A stretch of DNA of 64,000 bases from an uncultured Bacteroidales bacterium (GCA_900316965.1 ONEY01000002.1:103468-167467), one strand, 5' to 3'. Shown: positions 18,646-27,205, numbered from the stretch's first letter. Notes: generated by a model not told the origin, from the sequence alone. Made by a program: numbers and translations.

Positions 18646-19044
18646 TTATTCCTTTGTTGTCTGGCGTCCAGCTTTCTGCCAAGCCATTATTCCCCCATCT
18701 AGGTTGTATACTGTGCAACCCTGAGCCGAGAGCTGTTCGGCAGCCATCATGCTACGTTTTCCGCTGCGGCAATATACAGCCACGTTGCCCTTTATGCCTT
18801 TGATGTTTTGTGCAAAATTTGCATCTTTCACATCGATATTCTCCGCGCCGTCAATATGCGTTTCGGCATACTCTTTCTGAGTTCTCACATCGATAAGTCG
18901 AACATTCTTTTTGCCTATCACCTTCGCAAATTCTTCCACGCCGATAGTTGTCACCGACCCCTGTGAAGTCTGCTCGGTATTCTTGTTGCTCCCGCAGCAT
19001 ACAGCCATTGCGGCAAATAGTGTTATCATGAGAAGTTGTTTCAT
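18646..19044 (-). CDS. Rhodanese-like domain lipoprotein
   Basis: This 132-residue protein has a lipoprotein signal (MKQLLMITLFAAMAVCC, then G-S-N). The rest is one rhodanese domain with VRLIDVRTQKEYAETHIDGAENI and the active-site loop CRSGKRS (Cys92), which can carry a persulfide. Rhodanese domains transfer sulfane sulfur; the physiological acceptor of such single-domain envelope proteins is mostly unknown. All key residues are present, so it should be catalytically competent. A TAnnTTTG element sits 23 bases upstream. The gene is separated from the propeller gene by 95 bases. Confidence 0.9.
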   Translation of the reverse strand: MKQLLMITLFAAMAVCCGSNKNTEQTSQGSVTTIGVEEFAKVIGKKNVRLIDVRTQKEYAETHIDGAENIDVKDANFAQNIKGIKGNVAVYCRSGKRSMMAAEQLSAQGCTVYNLDGGIMAWQKAGRQTTKE

Positions 19045-19066
19045 AAATAAACTGTTTTGTATTTTG

Positions 19067-19074
19067 CAAAATTA
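19067..19074 (-). promoter_or_regulatory. -7 promoter element TAATTTTG for the rhodanese gene
   Basis: The minus strand reads TAATTTTG, matching TAnnTTTG, 23 bases before the ATG. Transcription would start near 19060. Confidence 0.45.
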
Positions 19075-19268
19075 CACTTTTTCTTCGGAATGTGCCCTTT
19101 TCGATTTATTTGTTTAATTTTGCTTTTCGGCAGATGAGTGTTTCAATTATGTATTTCTTCTGTGAATGTATTGATTCTTAGAATTATTTGTGTTGTGTGC
19201 TTGCTGTTTTTTTTGTTGTGGATATTGCTGCCGACAAGTCGAAAATAATAATACTATATTATGCCATT

Positions 19269-20471
19269 ATGAGACGCAGTCTTTTCTTTTTCGCTCTATC
19301 GTTTCTTTGTTTGTCAGTTATTTGTTCATGCTCAAAAGAGGACGTTCAACTCCCCGACCCGCAACAGGGTGAGGTCTCTGGCGACTTGCCTATGGGTGAC
19401 GCCTATATCCTGGATTCCACCTATCTGACAGCAAATCATTTGAAAGTCTACAACTTTGTCTATCCTTCTGTCGATCCGTATGGTGAGCCGATAATGCTCT
19501 CGGGTTCCATCACTATGGGCGATGATGTTAGCAGAAATAATCCTGCCAATGGGTTGTTGCTCTACAACCATTTCACCATCTATCGTGCCGACCAATGCCC
19601 TTCCCGAGGAGAACTTAGTATGCAGAGTATGGTAACGGGCATGGGCCTCATCACCATCTCTGCCGACTATTATGGCTTTGGCGTCACCGAACATCACCAT
19701 CAAGCCTATTGCCTTGCTCACTACAACGCCCAAACATGCATCGACGCATTACTTTCCGCCAAGCGGCTTTTGAGCCAGATGGGTTACCGTTGGGGCGACC
19801 TGCTCTTCAATGTAGGCTATTCCCAGGGCGGCCAAACGGCAATGGGTGTTGTGTGCCTTGCCGCCGAGCGTTATCCCGACATCGACATCACATACTCCTT
19901 TGCAGGAGCGGGTTCATACGATCTGCCCGAAACCTATCGCCAGTTTGTCGACGCCACAATAGCTGGAATGCCTAGTACTGTCATTAGTGTCATGCTCGCA
20001 TACAATGAGTTTAAGCAAATAGGGCTAAGCTTCGGCGACATGTTTCTCGAACCTGTGCTAAGCCACATCGACGAGTGGATTCTCAGCAAGAGATATACAC
20101 GACCCGAGATTGACGCCATGGTAGGTTCGTTGGCGATAGGGGACTATATAGCTCCTGCTTTGCTCGACACCACATCAATCTCTGCCCGTAGCCTTATGTC
20201 CGCCCTCGACAGCGACAACCTCTGCAAAGGATGGACACCTAAGGGCAACGAGCAGATTATGCTCTTCCACAGCACTCGCGATATTACTGTCCCCGTCGCC
20301 AACACACAGAGAATGTATGATTTCCTCTTGTCCAAAGGACTTCATGATGTCGACCTCCAAATCCACGATATTGAGGGCACAGCCACCTCTCCCGCCCACG
20401 AGAACGCCGCACTTACCTTTGGCATCCTCATCCTCCAAAAGATAAAGAGCATTCTTGGAATAGCAGTATGA
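19269..20471 (+). CDS. Alpha/beta-hydrolase lipoprotein (secretory-lipase-like)
   Basis: The protein has about 400 residues. A signal ending in Cys-rich ICSCS marks a likely lipoprotein. The alpha/beta-hydrolase nucleophile elbow is GYSQGG (Ser185), preceded by the DYYGFGVTEHHHQAYC segment. The acid and base candidates are Asp in HSTRDITVPV and His in SPAHENAALTFG near the C-terminus. The arrangement resembles the secretory lipase family and ferulate or acyl esterases; the substrate cannot be fixed. The ATG at 19269 begins the signal peptide; the longer frame to 19188 adds an unrelated N-terminus. The gene is followed by the dispersed 11-base repeat and a bidirectional terminator. Confidence 0.82.
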   Translation: MRRSLFFFALSFLCLSVICSCSKEDVQLPDPQQGEVSGDLPMGDAYILDSTYLTANHLKVYNFVYPSVDPYGEPIMLSGSITMGDDVSRNNPANGLLLYNHFTIYRADQCPSRGELSMQSMVTGMGLITISADYYGFGVTEHHHQAYCLAHYNAQTCIDALLSAKRLLSQMGYRWGDLLFNVGYSQGGQTAMGVVCLAAERYPDIDITYSFAGAGSYDLPETYRQFVDATIAGMPSTVISVMLAYNEFKQIGLSFGDMFLEPVLSHIDEWILSKRYTRPEIDAMVGSLAIGDYIAPALLDTTSISARSLMSALDSDNLCKGWTPKGNEQIMLFHSTRDITVPVANTQRMYDFLLSKGLHDVDLQIHDIEGTATSPAHENAALTFGILILQKIKSILGIAV

Positions 20472-20527
20472 TGACGACTCATCAATATTTTCCCCTCCGG
20501 TATTTGGAGAACCGCCTAGCGGACCTT

Positions 20528-20550
20528 TAGCGGACTCATAGCGGACTCAT
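20528..20550. repeat. Dispersed intergenic repeat, copy 2
   Basis: This has the same two 11-base units as 12633-12655, with one base different, and a third partial unit at 20514-20522. It lies 56 bases past the stop of a plus-strand lipoprotein gene. Confidence 0.6.
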
Positions 20551-20646
20551 GGCAACATTTTGTCCTCTATGATTCTATTTTTTTTGAAAAAAAACGCATT
20601 CTTTTATTACAAACACTCTCACATTTTATAATGGTATTTGTTGACA

Positions 20647-20681
20647 AAAAAAGAGCCATTACTAAGTAACGGCTCTTTTTT
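20647..20681. terminator. Bidirectional intrinsic terminator between lipase and hyd operon
   Basis: GAGCC/GGCTC and TTAC/GTAA stems with an A-run on one side and a T-run on the other form a hairpin usable from both strands. It closes the minus-strand hydrogenase operon (hydC stop at 20704) and the plus-strand hydrolase gene. A second short CGGGC/GCCCG hairpin lies at 20685-20699. Confidence 0.8.
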
Positions 20682-20703
20682 AGTGCGGGCAAAAGCCCGT
20701 TTT

Positions 20704-21180
20704 TTATTTGTACTCGGCGATGATGCCGGGAACCTGGTCGGGGGTCAGACGGCCGTAGACCTTGTCGCCAATCATGGCAACAGGAGCCAAACCGCAAGCA
20801 CCGACGCAACGGAGGGTGTTCAGAGAGAACTTGCCGTCGGCAGTGCATTTGCCAATCTGGACGTTCAGCTCGCGAGCGAAAGCGTCGAGAACTTTCTCAG
20901 CACCACGCACGTAGCAAGCTGTACCGAGGCATACATCGATAGGATGTTCGCCCTTGGGCTCCATGGTGAAGAAGCTGTAGAAAGAAACGATGCCGTATAC
21001 GCGCGACACGGGGATATTCAGTTCGTGGGCCACGACTTCCTGAACCTCGGCGGGGAGGTAGCCGAATTTGCCCTGAACCTGGTGGAGGACATTGATGACC
21101 TCACCGGCACGGTTACCAAAGGATTTAGCAATTTCCTTGATAACGTTGACTTTATCTTCAGATAATTTGATATTTGCCAT
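20704..21180 (-). CDS. hydC: NuoE-like [2Fe-2S] subunit of NADH-linked [FeFe] hydrogenase
   Basis: HydC/HndA/NuoE-type proteins pass electrons between NAD(H) and the hydrogenase module through one [2Fe-2S] cluster. The four ligands are visible: Cys in DVCLGTACYV (C-x4-C) and CVGACG (C-x3-C). The N-terminal helical domain (KFGYLPAEVQEVVA, VYGIVSFYSFF) matches the family, and the length of 158 residues is normal. It is the last gene of a four-gene minus-strand operon, 68 bases after hydA; the spacer holds a 15-bp inverted repeat. In many anaerobes the NuoE gene comes first in such operons, so its position is unusual. Confidence 0.93.
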   Translation of the reverse strand: MANIKLSEDKVNVIKEIAKSFGNRAGEVINVLHQVQGKFGYLPAEVQEVVAHELNIPVSRVYGIVSFYSFFTMEPKGEHPIDVCLGTACYVRGAEKVLDAFARELNVQIGKCTADGKFSLNTLRCVGACGLAPVAMIGDKVYGRLTPDQVPGIIAEYK

Positions 21181-21198
21181 TGTTGTTTTATTATTATT

Positions 21199-21239
21199 TC
21201 GGACAAGTCAGACAAGTCAGATAAGTCTGACTTGTCCGA
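21199..21239. repeat. Inverted repeat in hydA-hydC spacer
   Basis: Two perfect 15-base arms (21199-21213 and 21225-21239), built from the 10-base unit GACAAGTCAG, flank an 11-base loop. Related sequences occur in the two other spacers of this operon. Confidence 0.8.
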
Positions 21240-21248
21240 CGATTATAT

Positions 21249-23015
21249 TTATTTTGTAGCTTCGAGTTTGTCTGATTTGTCGAAGTAGTGAGTGTGCAGC
21301 TGCTCGTGGCTGAGGTGACCGCAAGGTTCGCCATAGTACTCTTTGTAGATGGCAATAACCTCGGGGTTCTCATGGCTCTTACGGATGGGCTTGCCAGCAT
21401 CCTCACGGTAGATAGCTTCCATACGTTTGCGAATGATTTCGCTGTTGCCGTGGTGGTAGGGTTGACCAGCGCCGCCGATGCAGCCGCCGGGGCATGCCAT
21501 AACCTCGATGAAGTGGTAGCCGTTGGGGTTGCCTTGGCGTACCTGTTCCATCATCTTACGTGCGTTGCCGAGGCTGTAAACGACGGCTATCTTCAGTGGG
21601 AAACCGTCGAAATCGATAGTAGCTTCCTTGACGCCGTCGAAACCACGGGTCTCCATGAAGTCGATCTTTGGCAAGGTTTTGCCGGTGTGGACTTCGTAAG
21701 CGGTACGGAGAGCTGCCTCCATAACACCACCGGTGGCACCAAAGATGACAGCGGCACCTGTCGACTGACCGAGAGGACTGTCGAAGTCTTCCTCAGGCAT
21801 GTCGTTGAGGTCGAGGTTGCACTGACGAATCATGTGTGCAAGTTCGCGGGTGCTGAGGGTGTAGTTGACATCACTGTCGCCGTTCACGCTGAGTTCTTCA
21901 CGTGCGCGCTCGCTCTTCTTAGCAAGGCAAGGCATGATGGAGACGACGACGAGGTCTTCGCGTTTGACACCCAGTTTGGGAGCAAGATAGTTCTTGGCAA
22001 CGGCGCCGAACATTCCCTGAGGTGATTTTGCTGACGAGGGGTACTCGAGCAGATCGGGGAAGTTCTTCTCGTAGAAGGTGACCCATGCGGGGCAGCAGCT
22101 GGTGAACATAGGCAGTTTCACCTCTTCGCCGGCGAGGGCTTTCTTCAGGCGGCCGAGGAGCTCGGTGCCTTCCTCCATGATGGTGAGGTCGGCGCTCCAG
22201 TCGGTGTCGTAAACTTGGTCGAAACCAAGACGACGGAGAGCGGCAGCCATTTTACCGGTGACGATTTCGCCGGGTTTCATGCCGAACTCTTCACCGAGGG
22301 CAACGCGGACGGCGGGAGCGGTCTGGACAACGACTTTCTTGGTGGGGTCAGCGATAGCAGCCATAACGTTGGCGATATCGTCGACGAGGGTGAGGGCTCC
22401 AACGGGGCAAACCTGGACGCACTGGCCGCAGTTGACGCAGCTGCTGTCGCCAAGGTTCTGCTCGAAAGCGGGAGCAACAACGGCCTGGAAGCCACGGTTG
22501 ACACCGCTAAGGGCACCAGCGGTCATAAACTTGTTACACATAGACTCGCAACGGCGGCACATAACGCACTTGTCCATGTCGCGGTAAACGCTGAGGGTGC
22601 TGTCTTTGCGATAGTGTGATTGTTCGCCTTTGAAGGGGATTTCCTTAATGCCAAGGCGTTTGGTGAGGCTCTGCAGTTCGCAGTCGCCGTTCTTCTCGCA
22701 CTGGAGGCAATCGTTGGGGTGGTCGCTGAGAATCAACTCAACAACGGTTTTGCGGGCGTTGATGACGCGTGCGCTGTGGGTTAAAACCTCCATGCCTTCC
22801 ATGACATCGGTGGCGCAGGCGGGAGCCAGGTTGCGGCGGCCTTTGACCTCGACAACACAGACGCGGCATCCACCAGGTTTGTTTTCAAAATTCATCCCGT
22901 CAAGCTCGAAATGGCAGAGGGTGGGGATATCGATACCGTTCATGCGGGCAGCCTTGAGAATAGTGGTGCCTTCGGGAACTTGAATCGCTTTGTTATCTAT
23001 AGTGAGATTAATCAT
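21249..23015 (-). CDS. hydA: [FeFe] hydrogenase catalytic subunit HydA
   Basis: HydA makes or oxidises H2 at the H-cluster. The 588 residues contain, in order, an N-terminal [2Fe-2S] ferredoxin domain (CHFELDG, GGCRVC), the His/Cys [4Fe-4S] site (HPNDCLQCEKNGDC), two [4Fe-4S] clusters (CVMCRRCESMC and CVNCGQCVQVCP) and the H domain. All three H-cluster motifs are intact: TSCCPAW, MPCLAKKSE and EVMACPGGCIGGAGQP. The C-terminal small-subunit domain is fused (from about residue 520). The domain order is that of multimeric NADH-dependent group A hydrogenases such as HndD. With HydB and HydC it may form an electron-bifurcating or NADH-dependent H2-evolving complex. It needs HydEFG maturases, which are not in the window. 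Confidence 0.96.
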   Translation of the reverse strand: MINLTIDNKAIQVPEGTTILKAARMNGIDIPTLCHFELDGMNFENKPGGCRVCVVEVKGRRNLAPACATDVMEGMEVLTHSARVINARKTVVELILSDHPNDCLQCEKNGDCELQSLTKRLGIKEIPFKGEQSHYRKDSTLSVYRDMDKCVMCRRCESMCNKFMTAGALSGVNRGFQAVVAPAFEQNLGDSSCVNCGQCVQVCPVGALTLVDDIANVMAAIADPTKKVVVQTAPAVRVALGEEFGMKPGEIVTGKMAAALRRLGFDQVYDTDWSADLTIMEEGTELLGRLKKALAGEEVKLPMFTSCCPAWVTFYEKNFPDLLEYPSSAKSPQGMFGAVAKNYLAPKLGVKREDLVVVSIMPCLAKKSERAREELSVNGDSDVNYTLSTRELAHMIRQCNLDLNDMPEEDFDSPLGQSTGAAVIFGATGGVMEAALRTAYEVHTGKTLPKIDFMETRGFDGVKEATIDFDGFPLKIAVVYSLGNARKMMEQVRQGNPNGYHFIEVMACPGGCIGGAGQPYHHGNSEIIRKRMEAIYREDAGKPIRKSHENPEVIAIYKEYYGEPCGHLSHEQLHTHYFDKSDKLEATK

Positions 23016-23036
23016 TTTTTTATTCTTAAATTTTTT

Positions 23037-23061
23037 GTCGGACTAGTCGCGCTAGTCTGAC
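23037..23061. repeat. Inverted repeat in hydB-hydA spacer
   Basis: GTCGGACTAG and CTAGTCTGAC arms (one G-U type mismatch) flank a 5-base loop, and a further GTCTGAC copy follows. It is related to the repeats at 21199 and 24910. Confidence 0.65.
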
Positions 23062-23072
23062 TGGTCTGACAT

Positions 23073-24887
23073 TTATTGAATAGAGATGGCACCGAATTTG
23101 CAGTTGTTGATACATGCACCGCACTTGATACACTTGGTGCTGTCGATAACCATAGAAGCCAGTTTGTGTCCGGGGGCGGTGTAGTCGGTACGGCTGATAG
23201 CCTCGACGGGACAACCCTTGGCGCACTTGCCGCAGCCGATGCACTTCTCGCGGTCGATGACATAGCTCATGAGTTTCTTGCAGACGCCTGCGCGGCACTT
23301 CTTGTCGACGACGTGCTCAACATATTCATCCCAGAAGTTGTCGAGGGTGCTGAGAACGGGGTTTGGAGAGGTTTGACCAAGGCCGCAGAGAGCGGTGTCC
23401 TTGATGACAGCGGCGAGGTTGCGGAGCTCCTGGAGGTCTTCCATGGTGCCGCGGCCGTCGGTAATTTTCTCAAGGATTTCGCAGAGGCGCTTGTTGCCGA
23501 TACGGCAGGGTGAGCACTTACCGCAGCTCTCCTCGCAGGTGAATTCGAGGTAGAACTTAGCGATAGCGGGCATACAGCTGGTTTCGTCCATGACAACCAT
23601 ACCGCCAGAACCCATCATTGAGCCAGCAGCCACGAGGCTGTCGTAGTCGATAGCGGTGTCGAGGTGCTTAGCTGTCAAGCATCCGCCGGAAGGACCACCG
23701 GTCTGGACAGCCTTGAACTGGCGACCGTTCTTGATGCCACCACCGATTTCGTAGATAATCTCACGGAGAGTGATACCCATGGGGACTTCGATAAGACCCA
23801 CGTTGTTGATCTGGCCAGCGAGAGCGAAAACTTTGGTACCTTTGGATTTCTCGGTTCCAATGCTGCTGAACCATTCAGCACCCTTGGTGATGATGACGGG
23901 AACATTGGCGAAAGTCTCGACGTTGTTAACGTTAGAGGGCTTGCCCATGTATCCGCTGACAGCGGGGAATGGAGGTTTCAGAGTGGGCTCGCCACGCTGA
24001 CCTTCCATGGAGTGGATAAGAGCTGTTTCCTCACCACAGACGAAAGCACCGGCACCATAGCGGAGCTCGATGTCGAAGTTGAAGCCTGTTCCGAGGATGT
24101 CTTCGCCGAGGAGACCGTATTCACGAGCTTGGTTGATGGCGATTTTAAGACGCTCGATGGCAAGAGGATATTCAGCACGGATGTAAACGAGACCCTTGCT
24201 GGCTCCGATAGCGTAACCGCAGATAGCCATAGCCTCGACGATGCTGTTGGGGTCACCTTCAAGGATGGAGCGGTCCATGAATGCACCGGGGTCACCCTCG
24301 TCAGCGTTGCAGATGACATATTTCTGGTCGGCTTTGTTCTTGGCGCAGAGTTCCCATTTCAAACCTGTGGGGAAACCAGCACCACCACGGCCACGGAGGC
24401 CAGAAGCCTTCATCTCGGCGATAACCTGCTCGGGGGTCATCTCGGTAAGGCACTTTGCCAAAGCTTCGTAACCACCACGGGAGATGCTCTCTTCGATGTT
24501 TTCGGGATCTACAAAACCGCAGTTGCGGAGAGCGATACGAATTTGCTTCTTGTAGAAGTCCATGTGCTTCGAGTCGCTAACATGCTCTTTGTTTTCAGGA
24601 TTGGTGTAGAGCAGATCGGGAACTTTACGACCCTTGATGATGTGCTCGTTGACGATGCGCTCAGCATCTTCGGGCTTTACTTGGGTGTAGAAGGTGTTGT
24701 CGGGCATGATCTTGACGATAGGGCCGCGTTCGCAGAAACCGAAGCAACCGGTCTTGATAACCTGTACGTCGTCAGAGAGACCTTTCTCGGCAAGGATATT
24801 TTTAAAGTTTTCGATAATCTGGAGGCTGTTGGAGCTTTTGCATCCTGTACCGCCGCAGATTAGGATATGCATTTTGTATTTTGCCAT
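23073..24887 (-). CDS. hydB: NuoF-like FMN/NADH subunit HydB of [FeFe] hydrogenase
   Basis: HydB/HndC is the NAD(H)-binding flavoprotein of the complex. The 604 residues comprise an N-terminal thioredoxin-like [2Fe-2S] domain (GGTGCKSSNS, TGCFGFCERGP), a NuoF core with the glycine-rich GRGGAGFPTGLKW and CNADEGDPGAF for NADH and FMN binding, the [4Fe-4S] site ESCGKCSPCRIG, and two C-terminal [4Fe-4S] ferredoxin motifs (CIGCGKCAKGCP and CIKCGACINNC). This layout matches bifurcating and NADH-dependent trimeric hydrogenases. It is second in the operon, between the small ferredoxin-like gene and hydA, with repeat-bearing spacers of 66 and 57 bases. Confidence 0.95.
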   Translation of the reverse strand: MAKYKMHILICGGTGCKSSNSLQIIENFKNILAEKGLSDDVQVIKTGCFGFCERGPIVKIMPDNTFYTQVKPEDAERIVNEHIIKGRKVPDLLYTNPENKEHVSDSKHMDFYKKQIRIALRNCGFVDPENIEESISRGGYEALAKCLTEMTPEQVIAEMKASGLRGRGGAGFPTGLKWELCAKNKADQKYVICNADEGDPGAFMDRSILEGDPNSIVEAMAICGYAIGASKGLVYIRAEYPLAIERLKIAINQAREYGLLGEDILGTGFNFDIELRYGAGAFVCGEETALIHSMEGQRGEPTLKPPFPAVSGYMGKPSNVNNVETFANVPVIITKGAEWFSSIGTEKSKGTKVFALAGQINNVGLIEVPMGITLREIIYEIGGGIKNGRQFKAVQTGGPSGGCLTAKHLDTAIDYDSLVAAGSMMGSGGMVVMDETSCMPAIAKFYLEFTCEESCGKCSPCRIGNKRLCEILEKITDGRGTMEDLQELRNLAAVIKDTALCGLGQTSPNPVLSTLDNFWDEYVEHVVDKKCRAGVCKKLMSYVIDREKCIGCGKCAKGCPVEAISRTDYTAPGHKLASMVIDSTKCIKCGACINNCKFGAISIQ

Positions 24888-24909
24888 TGTTATTTAGTTT
24901 TTTTGTAAA

Positions 24910-24943
24910 GTCGGACTGGTCTGACTTGTCAGACGAGTCGGAC
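24910..24943. repeat. Inverted repeat in ferredoxin-hydB spacer
   Basis: Two 16-base arms of the type GTCGGACTGGTCTGAC (two mismatches) flank a 2-base loop. It is related to the repeats at 21199 and 23037. Confidence 0.65.
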
Positions 24944-24953
24944 AGATTCAACT

Positions 24954-25349
24954 TTACTTGTCTATTGTTTCGTAATTGACGGGGATGATGCCTTCCACCA
25001 GTTCGCCGTTCTGGACGTATTTGGTGAGGATCTCATCTGCACGGTCGTTGTCGACATGACCGAAAACGATGGGATCTTTGCCGGGAACGCGCACCTCGAG
25101 GGTGGGCTCAGCGTGGCAATAACCCATACATCCAGTCTGTGTGAAGACTGCGGGGATGTGAAGCTCGTCGGCTTTCTGCATCATGTGTTCCATTACTTTC
25201 TTGGCACCGGCAGCGATACCGCAAGTGGCCATAGCGACTTTGATTTGCACAAGCGACTCGGGATTCTCCGCTTTCTCGCGGATGTCCAGATTCGACTGAA
25301 GCTTTTCTCTCATGGCCTTAAGGTCGGCCAGCGATTTAACTTTTGTCAT
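24954..25349 (-). CDS. HndB-like thioredoxin-fold [2Fe-2S] ferredoxin
   Basis: This 131-residue protein starts MTKVKSLADLKAMREK and has a thioredoxin-like ferredoxin fold. The [2Fe-2S] ligands are Cys in VAMATCGIAAGA and in QTGCMGYCHAEP. This small protein is usually encoded beside HydB/HydA in trimeric or tetrameric [FeFe] hydrogenase operons (HndB in Desulfovibrio). It is the first gene of the operon here, after an 88-base leader from a TAnnTTTG promoter at 25444-25451. It may be an electron carrier or subunit of the complex; its exact role is unknown. Confidence 0.88.
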   Translation of the reverse strand: MTKVKSLADLKAMREKLQSNLDIREKAENPESLVQIKVAMATCGIAAGAKKVMEHMMQKADELHIPAVFTQTGCMGYCHAEPTLEVRVPGKDPIVFGHVDNDRADEILTKYVQNGELVEGIIPVNYETIDK

Positions 25350-25443
25350 TGTGTAAACTCCTTTTGGTTAATTTAGTGGATTAATATATTAATTAATTAT
25401 TATATAATACGTTATAATGAAATAGGTGGTCTATTTCACACTG

Positions 25444-25451
25444 CAAAAATA
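25444..25451 (-). promoter_or_regulatory. Promoter of the hyd operon (-7 TATTTTTG)
   Basis: The minus strand reads TATTTTTG with CTTG 19 bases upstream (25471-25474 on plus), a near match to the -33 TTTG. Transcription would start near 25437, leaving an 88-base leader. Confidence 0.6.
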
Positions 25452-25531
25452 CGTTTTTTTTGTATATATACAAGCGTTTGCCAAAAATATTTATTGACAA
25501 CTACTAACATGTTGTGATGTGCCAAAAAATA

Positions 25532-25559
25532 GGCGGCGAAATCAAATGATTTTGCCGCC
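25532..25559. terminator. Terminator-like hairpin between marC and hyd operon
   Basis: Two 13-base arms (GGCGGCGAAATCA type, one wobble pair) with a 2-base loop are flanked by an A-run on one side and a T-run on the other. It lies 217 bases after the marC stop and upstream of the hyd promoter, so it may insulate the two units. Confidence 0.65.
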
Positions 25560-25775
25560 AAATTTTTGTTGTTCGAAGTTTGTTGTAAATATGTTTTAAA
25601 AGTCTCTTTTATAAGAATTTACAGATTTAACATTAATCCTTCTTTATTAGGGAGTTAAAGTGTAGTATTAGCAACTGGTGAATTGTATGCTGTGGACAAT
25701 TACAGGGGCTTTACCTAGCTCGTCTATGAACGTTTTTTTGTTCGTGCACGAACTGTTTCTGTTGTTACACGGTTT

Positions 25776-26366
25776 TCATCGAAGGTCGAAGACTATCGGT
25801 ATATTGCTTGCAAAAAGTTTTACAGCTATAGCAAGTAGAACGACACCGAAAAACTTGCGGAACACATAAATGAGGTCGCCACCAAGCCATTTCTCAAGCT
25901 TGTATAGGTATCGTATTACAAAATAGTCTATTACTATGTTGAGCATAAGACCAATCATGATGTTAATGTCGGCATATTCAGCTCTCAGCGAGATAAGTGC
26001 CGTAATGGCTCCAGGTCCCGCTATGAGGGGGAACGCTACGGGGACTATACTTGCCCCCGATGAGGAACCTTCGTTTTTTATAAATTCGCGCCCTGTTATC
26101 ATCTCCAGAGAGAGTATGAAGAGGACAGCAGCACCTGCTACAGCAAAAGATGGAGTGTCGATGCTGAACAGCTTAAGAAGGGCGTCACCCACAAAAAAGA
26201 ATACCACGAATAGCCCGAGAGCTACTGCTGTTGCTTGAAAAGGTTTGATCTCTTTGCCTTGGTCGCGCATGCCAAGGAATATTGGTATAGACCCGGTTAT
26301 GTCGATAATGGCGAACATAACCAAAAATGCGCTGAAAATCTCTACTATGTTGATCTGTTGCAGCAT
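25776..26366 (-). CDS. MarC family integral membrane protein
   Basis: This 196-residue protein has six predicted membrane segments. MarC family marks are FAIIDITGSIPIFLGM in the first segment, SLEMITGREF and the PVAFPLIAGPGAIT motif in the middle, and a hydrophobic C-terminal segment (KFFGVVLLAIAVKLFASNI). The family was once linked to multiple antibiotic resistance in E. coli, but that link was withdrawn; the substrate and function are unknown. Its neighbours are a LiaF-like membrane protein upstream on the same strand and the hyd operon downstream; neither suggests a pathway. Confidence 0.9.
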   Translation of the reverse strand: MLQQINIVEIFSAFLVMFAIIDITGSIPIFLGMRDQGKEIKPFQATAVALGLFVVFFFVGDALLKLFSIDTPSFAVAGAAVLFILSLEMITGREFIKNEGSSSGASIVPVAFPLIAGPGAITALISLRAEYADINIMIGLMLNIVIDYFVIRYLYKLEKWLGGDLIYVFRKFFGVVLLAIAVKLFASNIPIVFDLR

Positions 26367-26392
26367 CGCTACTTACGTTTTATTTGTCGAAA

Positions 26393-27091
26393 CTATTTTA
26401 TCTCAATACCTCCAAAGGCGCATTCCCCTTTGATGTAAACTGTTTTGGCGTTCTCGGCAGGATGGGGCAGGTCGTTGTATTCCAGCCCTGCAAAAGAGGT
26501 CTCAATGGCATGTTTTACTATTATGTTTTTGTCAACACGTATCTCCATGCCGCCGAAACTGCATTTAATGTCGATAATGGCGCCGTCGAGAATGTCGGCA
26601 TTGCGCAGATCCAAGCCTACAAAGCCAAAACTTGTCTCTACTGTGGCTCCCTCGAAGCGTTGTCCGGAGAAGTCATATAGTTGCTTGCCAAAAGAGGTGT
26701 TTATCTGGCGTATTATTCTTCCGTCTTGGTTGATTTCTTTGACCTCTTTGAATGTCTTTTTGTCGGGCGATGAGCTGCCTGGCAGACTTTTGCGATAAAA
26801 GAGTAGCATGATGCCCCAAATGATGGCAGTCATACATATGATATATTTCCAAAAGTCGTTCCAATCGATAATGCCCCTTGTGGAAAGCAGCAGCAGAACG
26901 CCAGTCCCTAGTCCAACAAGTGGCATGGCTTTGTGTTTAGACGACAGAACGCTGATAAGGCATGGTATGATAATGAATATTGTCCACCACCCTTTAAAAC
27001 TGATATTGATAACATTGGTTATTTCCAATGCCCAGACACTGCCAAAAATAAGCAGCGCGGCTCCTGTTACGATTTTTCCTGTATTGCTCAT
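26393..27091 (-). CDS. LiaF-like membrane protein with cell-wall-response C-terminal domain
   Basis: This 232-residue protein has three or four hydrophobic segments in the first ~115 residues (IVTGAALLIFGSVWAL, WWTIFIIIPCLISVL, YIICMTAIIWGIMLLFY). The C-terminal beta domain has repeated SFGG/AFGG turns (TSFGFVGLDLRNA, CSFGGMEIRVD, ECAFGGIEI), as in the LiaF/VraT-type domain. In Firmicutes LiaF regulates envelope stress responses; a similar role here is inference. The ATG at 27091 is chosen because the longer frame adds a polar tail before the first membrane segment. It ends 26 bases before marC begins, so the two may be one transcript. The divergent SF1 helicase gene starts 145 bases away. 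Confidence 0.75.
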   Translation of the reverse strand: MSNTGKIVTGAALLIFGSVWALEITNVINISFKGWWTIFIIIPCLISVLSSKHKAMPLVGLGTGVLLLLSTRGIIDWNDFWKYIICMTAIIWGIMLLFYRKSLPGSSSPDKKTFKEVKEINQDGRIIRQINTSFGKQLYDFSGQRFEGATVETSFGFVGLDLRNADILDGAIIDIKCSFGGMEIRVDKNIIVKHAIETSFAGLEYNDLPHPAENAKTVYIKGECAFGGIEIK

Positions 27092-27205
27092 GGTTATTAG
27101 TTTTTCACGCTGTAACGTAGTATGAACATTTTTATTGTGTCGAAGGGCCATTTGAAAGGTAAAATTGTTGTAAGTGATTGATAAAAATTGGGGTTATATA
27201 CTAAT

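Larger units (their letters stand above)
25350..25775. other. 426-base gene-free leader region of hyd operon
   Basis: The gap between marC and the hyd operon contains the hyd promoter, an AT-rich leader and one strong hairpin at 25532-25559. No tRNA or coding remnant was recognised. The stretch 25560-25775 shows nothing identifiable. Confidence 0.6.

Noticed and set aside
23664..24863. A 399-codon plus-strand frame opposite hydB
   Set aside because: hydB on the other strand has all expected cofactor motifs; the opposite frame is a by-product of GC-rich codon use.
25444..25775. Riboswitch in the hyd leader
   Set aside because: The region is AT-rich with a single terminator-like hairpin located upstream of the promoter; no aptamer-like multi-stem core is visible.
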